Assembly: GCA_016777395.1 (NCBI GenBank)
Contig: JADHRO010000102.1
Coordinates: 1 to 7,253 of the forward strand
Reading direction: 5' to 3'
Origin: Chitinophagales bacterium
GTDB taxonomy: Bacteria; Bacteroidota; Bacteroidia; Chitinophagales; UBA8649
Length of the DNA stretch: 7,253 nt
Of this stretch, positions 4,752-7,253 are shown one piece after another. The first letter of the stretch is position 1, and each line of letters starts with the position of its first letter. The translations under genes were made by a program, and so were the position numbers. The notes under the pieces were generated by a model that saw nothing but the letters and a program-made list of their open reading frames with translations, was not told where the DNA came from and did not search any database.

Positions 4752-7253
4752 TTATTTCTTCACGAACTTACTCATCCATTTAGATTTGGAATCTGTTAAT
4801 TCAATGAAGTACATGCCACTTGATAACTGACTTACATCAATTCGTTCAATTCTAGTACCCGAAGCGATATTAGTAGATTGAATAATTCTTCCATCAGCAG
4901 TAACAATATTAGCCGTTAACTCACTATTTAAATCCAATACATTCATATCTACATTGATAAATTCGTTAACTGGATTTGGATAAACCGACAAGGCATTCAT
5001 ATTTAAATCCCTGATTCCAGTAAGTACACCATCCATTTTCCAATTATCGTAGTAATAAACTTTGTTGCTAGCAGCTGAAGAACCTGAATCAAACTGGAGT
5101 ATAGCTTTCGCTACACTAGCTGTAAACGGCACTAATTGGAAATCAAAATTTAATTGTTCCCATGCATTACCTACTGAAGTAGTGGCAGTCGCTGTGGCTA
5201 ATGATATTCCAGCTGCATCCAGTAAGGTAATTTCAACTACAGAAGGAACACTCGCATCCCAAACATCCAGTTTCATTTGATTGTGCGTTGCAAAATCTAA
5301 TGGAGCTAAATTAAAGTCAGCGGTAATTGCATCTGCACTTAAACTGCTTCGTGTGTATTCACCAACATTATCAGAGGTGTTTATTCCAGTAGTATCAGGA
5401 TTAGAGATAACTGCCAAACTACCATCCGTTGAAGTATAGGTCGTATTTCGCTGACAATCGAAATCTTCCATGATATCTACATCAGGAGCTATACCTGGAC
5501 ATGTAGCTATTGCAGTACTTGTATCTAGACGAATATTATCGAAATACAACTCATGTTGTACTGTATCATTTGGACTAACCACGAATACCACCTTACTTAC
5601 AGGTCCACTTGCACCACTGAAGTCATAGCTAAGAGTTTCCCATTGACCAGCTACAGTTGTATTTGCATTCTGTGCAAGAATATCAGCACCAGCATCATCC
5701 TGAAAAACCACGGTAACCGGAAGACCTGATGCACTCGAGTGAACATCAATAGTTAAGGCTGTGCCATAAAAATTTAAATCTATTGGCGCTAGGTTTAGCG
5801 ATCCACCAAATGCTCCATCTGTACTGTCACCCCAATGAATAAACTGACCCACTTTCGCAGAAGTATTTATTCCGCTAGCGTTTGGATTAGCAACATCTTC
5901 TACCCATGTAGCATTTGCAAAAGTGTATGTAAAATTGCCCTGACATTCAAAATCATCAAAAATACTTGGTTCAGGAGTAATCCCTGCACATGGCGATACT
6001 GAAACGGTATCTAGCCTTATATTGTCAAAATATACAACATGCTGAACAGAATCTCCAGAACTTACTACTAAGACGATTTTACTTACATCATTTGAAGTAA
6101 GTGCTGCACTCATGTCATAACTTAAAGTTTCCCATTCTCCAGCTACTGTTGTAAGTGCTGTTTGATTAGCCAAGTCTGCGCCACTACTATCTTGTAAAAT
6201 GAAAACAATGGGTAAACCTACTTCACTTGGATGAACATCCATTTTAAATTGACCACCGCTATTAGTTAAGTCAATTGGTGCCAAATCAAGCGATCCTCCA
6301 AATGCTCCGTCGGTTCCTGCACCCCAATGTATAAATTCTCCTACTCTATCTGTAGTGTTAATTCCCGTTGGATTAGGGTTTGTTACCACTTCATTCCACG
6401 TTGCGTTTGCAAATGTGTAAGTAATATTTCCCTGACATTCAAAGTCATCTAATATATTCGGGTCAGGAGAAACTCCTAGACATGGATCAGGAGGTGTACC
6501 TCCACCAAACTCTACATCATCCCAATAGAACACCTCACCATTTCCTATTGTTCCGAAGTTATAAAAAATGCTAATTTTATTGTAAACGCTCGCAAAATTT
6601 AATGCAGCTGTTCCTGTCGCTTCATTACTGAAATCAAATACCAAAGTCTCCCATGCATTTGTTGCAGTTGTTGTAGCTTCTGTCTCACATGTCATAGTGA
6701 CATCAGTATCTCGTTCAACTTTAAGTCGAACGGGTAAACCAGGTCCTGTTGAATAAACTCTCACACTCATAGTTGTGGCTCCTACAGCAAATGGTATTGG
6801 ATTTAGTAATCCTGTATCTACATTAAGGGCTCCAGGAGGGTTGCCTGGTGTTGCAAGTGTTGTGCCTGACCACTCTGGTCCACCAACTCCTTTTGTAGAT
6901 TCAATGACCATGTTAGATGCATTAGCAGGGTCTGCTACAAAAGCAGATGAATTTCCTCCAAAATCAATAAACGAATAATTCACTGTAGTATCATCAAATG
7001 TTACAGGTAAATCCATCTGAGCTGATAAAGGTGCTGGACATGGATCACAACTCCCATAAACTAATCCTGATAATGCAAGAGGATCTGTCGTTAACCATTG
7101 TCTATTGGCATAATTAGCATTGTCTGTAACAGGCGTACATGACCAGTTTCCACTAGCTGTCCCTGATGCTACCATATCTTCTTGTACTCCATCCAAAACA
7201 AATAAATATTCCATATCTGCTCCTGGAGCTGGTGATAAAGTAAATGTGAAAGT
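4752..7253 (-). CDS. Multi-module secreted protein with type IX secretion sorting domain, N-terminus beyond the window
   Basis: The frame is open through the right edge: 13 codons (TFTFTLSPAPGAD) precede the first in-window ATG at 7214, so that Met is internal and 833 residues of a longer protein are seen. Numbering from Met 7214: residues 1-57 end a beta-rich domain (EYLFVLDG, NRQWLTTDPLALSG); 59-236 form a jelly-roll-like module (PVTFDDTTVNYSF to VFYWDDVEF); 244-402, 408-564 and 572-728 are three tandem modules opening with DDFEC-like and closing with YFDNIRLD-like strands; 741-820 are the sorting domain (LSVYPNPVNEFINVDM, LSSGMYFIEL, KFVKK). The modules resemble the carbohydrate-binding-like beta sandwiches common in flavobacterial polysaccharide-active proteins; this is similarity by eye. 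No catalytic domain is visible, and one may lie upstream. The protein is expected to cross the outer membrane by T9SS and be attached to the surface or released after cleavage of the C-terminal domain. Confidence 0.92.
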   Translation of the reverse strand, partial: TFTFTLSPAPGADMEYLFVLDGVQEDMVASGTASGNWSCTPVTDNANYANRQWLTTDPLALSGLVYGSCDPCPAPLSAQMDLPVTFDDTTVNYSFIDFGGNSSAFVADPANASNMVIESTKGVGGPEWSGTTLATPGNPPGALNVDTGLLNPIPFAVGATTMSVRVYSTGPGLPVRLKVERDTDVTMTCETEATTTATNAWETLVFDFSNEATGTAALNFASVYNKISIFYNFGTIGNGEVFYWDDVEFGGGTPPDPCLGVSPDPNILDDFECQGNITYTFANATWNEVVTNPNPTGINTTDRVGEFIHWGAGTDGAFGGSLDLAPIDLTNSGGQFKMDVHPSEVGLPIVFILQDSSGADLANQTALTTVAGEWETLSYDMSAALTSNDVSKIVLVVSSGDSVQHVVYFDNIRLDTVSVSPCAGITPEPSIFDDFECQGNFTYTFANATWVEDVANPNASGINTSAKVGQFIHWGDSTDGAFGGSLNLAPIDLNFYGTALTIDVHSSASGLPVTVVFQDDAGADILAQNANTTVAGQWETLSYDFSGASGPVSKVVFVVSPNDTVQHELYFDNIRLDTSTAIATCPGIAPDVDIMEDFDCQRNTTYTSTDGSLAVISNPDTTGINTSDNVGEYTRSSLSADAITADFNLAPLDFATHNQMKLDVWDASVPSVVEITLLDAAGISLATATATTSVGNAWEQLNFDFQLVPFTASVAKAILQFDSGSSAASNKVYYYDNWKMDGVLTGIRDLNMNALSVYPNPVNEFINVDMNVLDLNSELTANIVTADGRIIQSTNIASGTRIERIDVSQLSSGMYFIELTDSKSKWMSKFVKK
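4755..4994 (-). other. Type IX secretion C-terminal sorting domain
   Basis: The last 80 residues begin with ALSVYPNPVNEFINVDM and contain the later motifs ADGRIIQS, LSSGMYFIEL and the basic tail KFVKK. This order (YPNP, then G-R/K, then GxYxxxL, then a Lys-rich end) is that of the type A Por sorting domain, a seven-strand beta sandwich recognised by the T9SS translocon and usually removed by the PorU sortase. It indicates that the host has a type IX secretion system. Confidence 0.93.
5031..6485 (-). repeat. Three tandem ~163-residue beta-sandwich modules
   Basis: Modules at 6485-6009, 5993-5523 and 5501-5031 align end to end. Shared landmarks are a Cys pair 15 positions apart at the start (Cys245/260, 409/424, 572/587), GINT (284, 448, 610), LAPIDL/LAPLDF, a TTVAG-WETLSYD strand and a YFDNIRLD or YYDNWKMD end. 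The first two are the closer pair (QGN-TYTFANATW and DGAFGGSL in both); the third is diverged and lacks the FIHW and GAFGGSL segments. The DNA is much less alike than the protein, so this is an old duplication rather than a fresh one. Confidence 0.88.

Noticed and set aside
5062..6978. Two short plus-strand open frames (72 and 67 codons)
   Set aside because: They are antisense to the repeat modules of the surface protein and reflect its biased Thr/Ala/Ser composition.
7212..7214. ATG at 7214 as the true start of the surface protein
   Set aside because: The same frame continues for 13 sense codons to the window edge with beta-strand-like sequence, and there is no signal peptide after this Met, which a T9SS substrate needs.

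Overview
The window looks like a chromosomal segment from a member of the Bacteroidota, probably a flavobacterium-like or related aquatic species. The strongest support is a C-terminal type IX secretion (Por) sorting domain on the large surface protein at the right end, because that secretion system is confined to this phylum and close relatives. AT-rich codon use, weak Shine-Dalgarno sequences and a Bacteroidota-type -33/-7 promoter match point the same way. The genus cannot be fixed from the sequence alone.

Left block (1-2580, all minus strand, transcribed right to left): a DUF1214-domain protein, then a PAPS-type sulfotransferase-family protein whose 5' end overlaps the DUF1214 gene, then the start of a short-chain dehydrogenase/reductase (SDR) that runs off the left edge. 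The sulfotransferase stop and the SDR start overlap as ATGA. The overlaps indicate one tightly coupled transcript.

Middle block (2657-4666, plus strand): diverging from the DUF1214 gene across a 76-bp spacer are an extended-SDR epimerase/dehydratase (dihydroflavonol-reductase/3-beta-HSD-like) and, 18 bp later, a membrane-anchored metallo-beta-lactamase-fold protein. The left and middle blocks together look like a small pathway acting on an alcohol- or ketone-bearing, possibly lipid or terpenoid/steroid-like, substrate: two oxidoreductases, a sulfo-transfer-type enzyme, a DUF1214 protein and a hydrolase-fold protein. The substrate is unknown and this pathway is an inference.

Right block (4752-7253, minus strand): a large secreted multi-module protein whose N-terminus lies beyond the right edge. 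It has at least four beta-sandwich, carbohydrate-binding-like modules, three of them clear tandem repeats of about 163 residues, followed by the sorting domain. It converges on the MBL gene, and the 85-bp gap between them holds a perfect 16-bp-stem hairpin terminator. This gene looks functionally independent of the other two blocks.

No RNA genes, CRISPR arrays, insertion sequences or prophage genes were seen. There is no gene-free stretch over 100 bp. The least ordinary content is the SDR/sulfotransferase/DUF1214 coupled operon, the non-standard metal-site motif in the MBL protein, and the conserved-cysteine module array of the surface protein.
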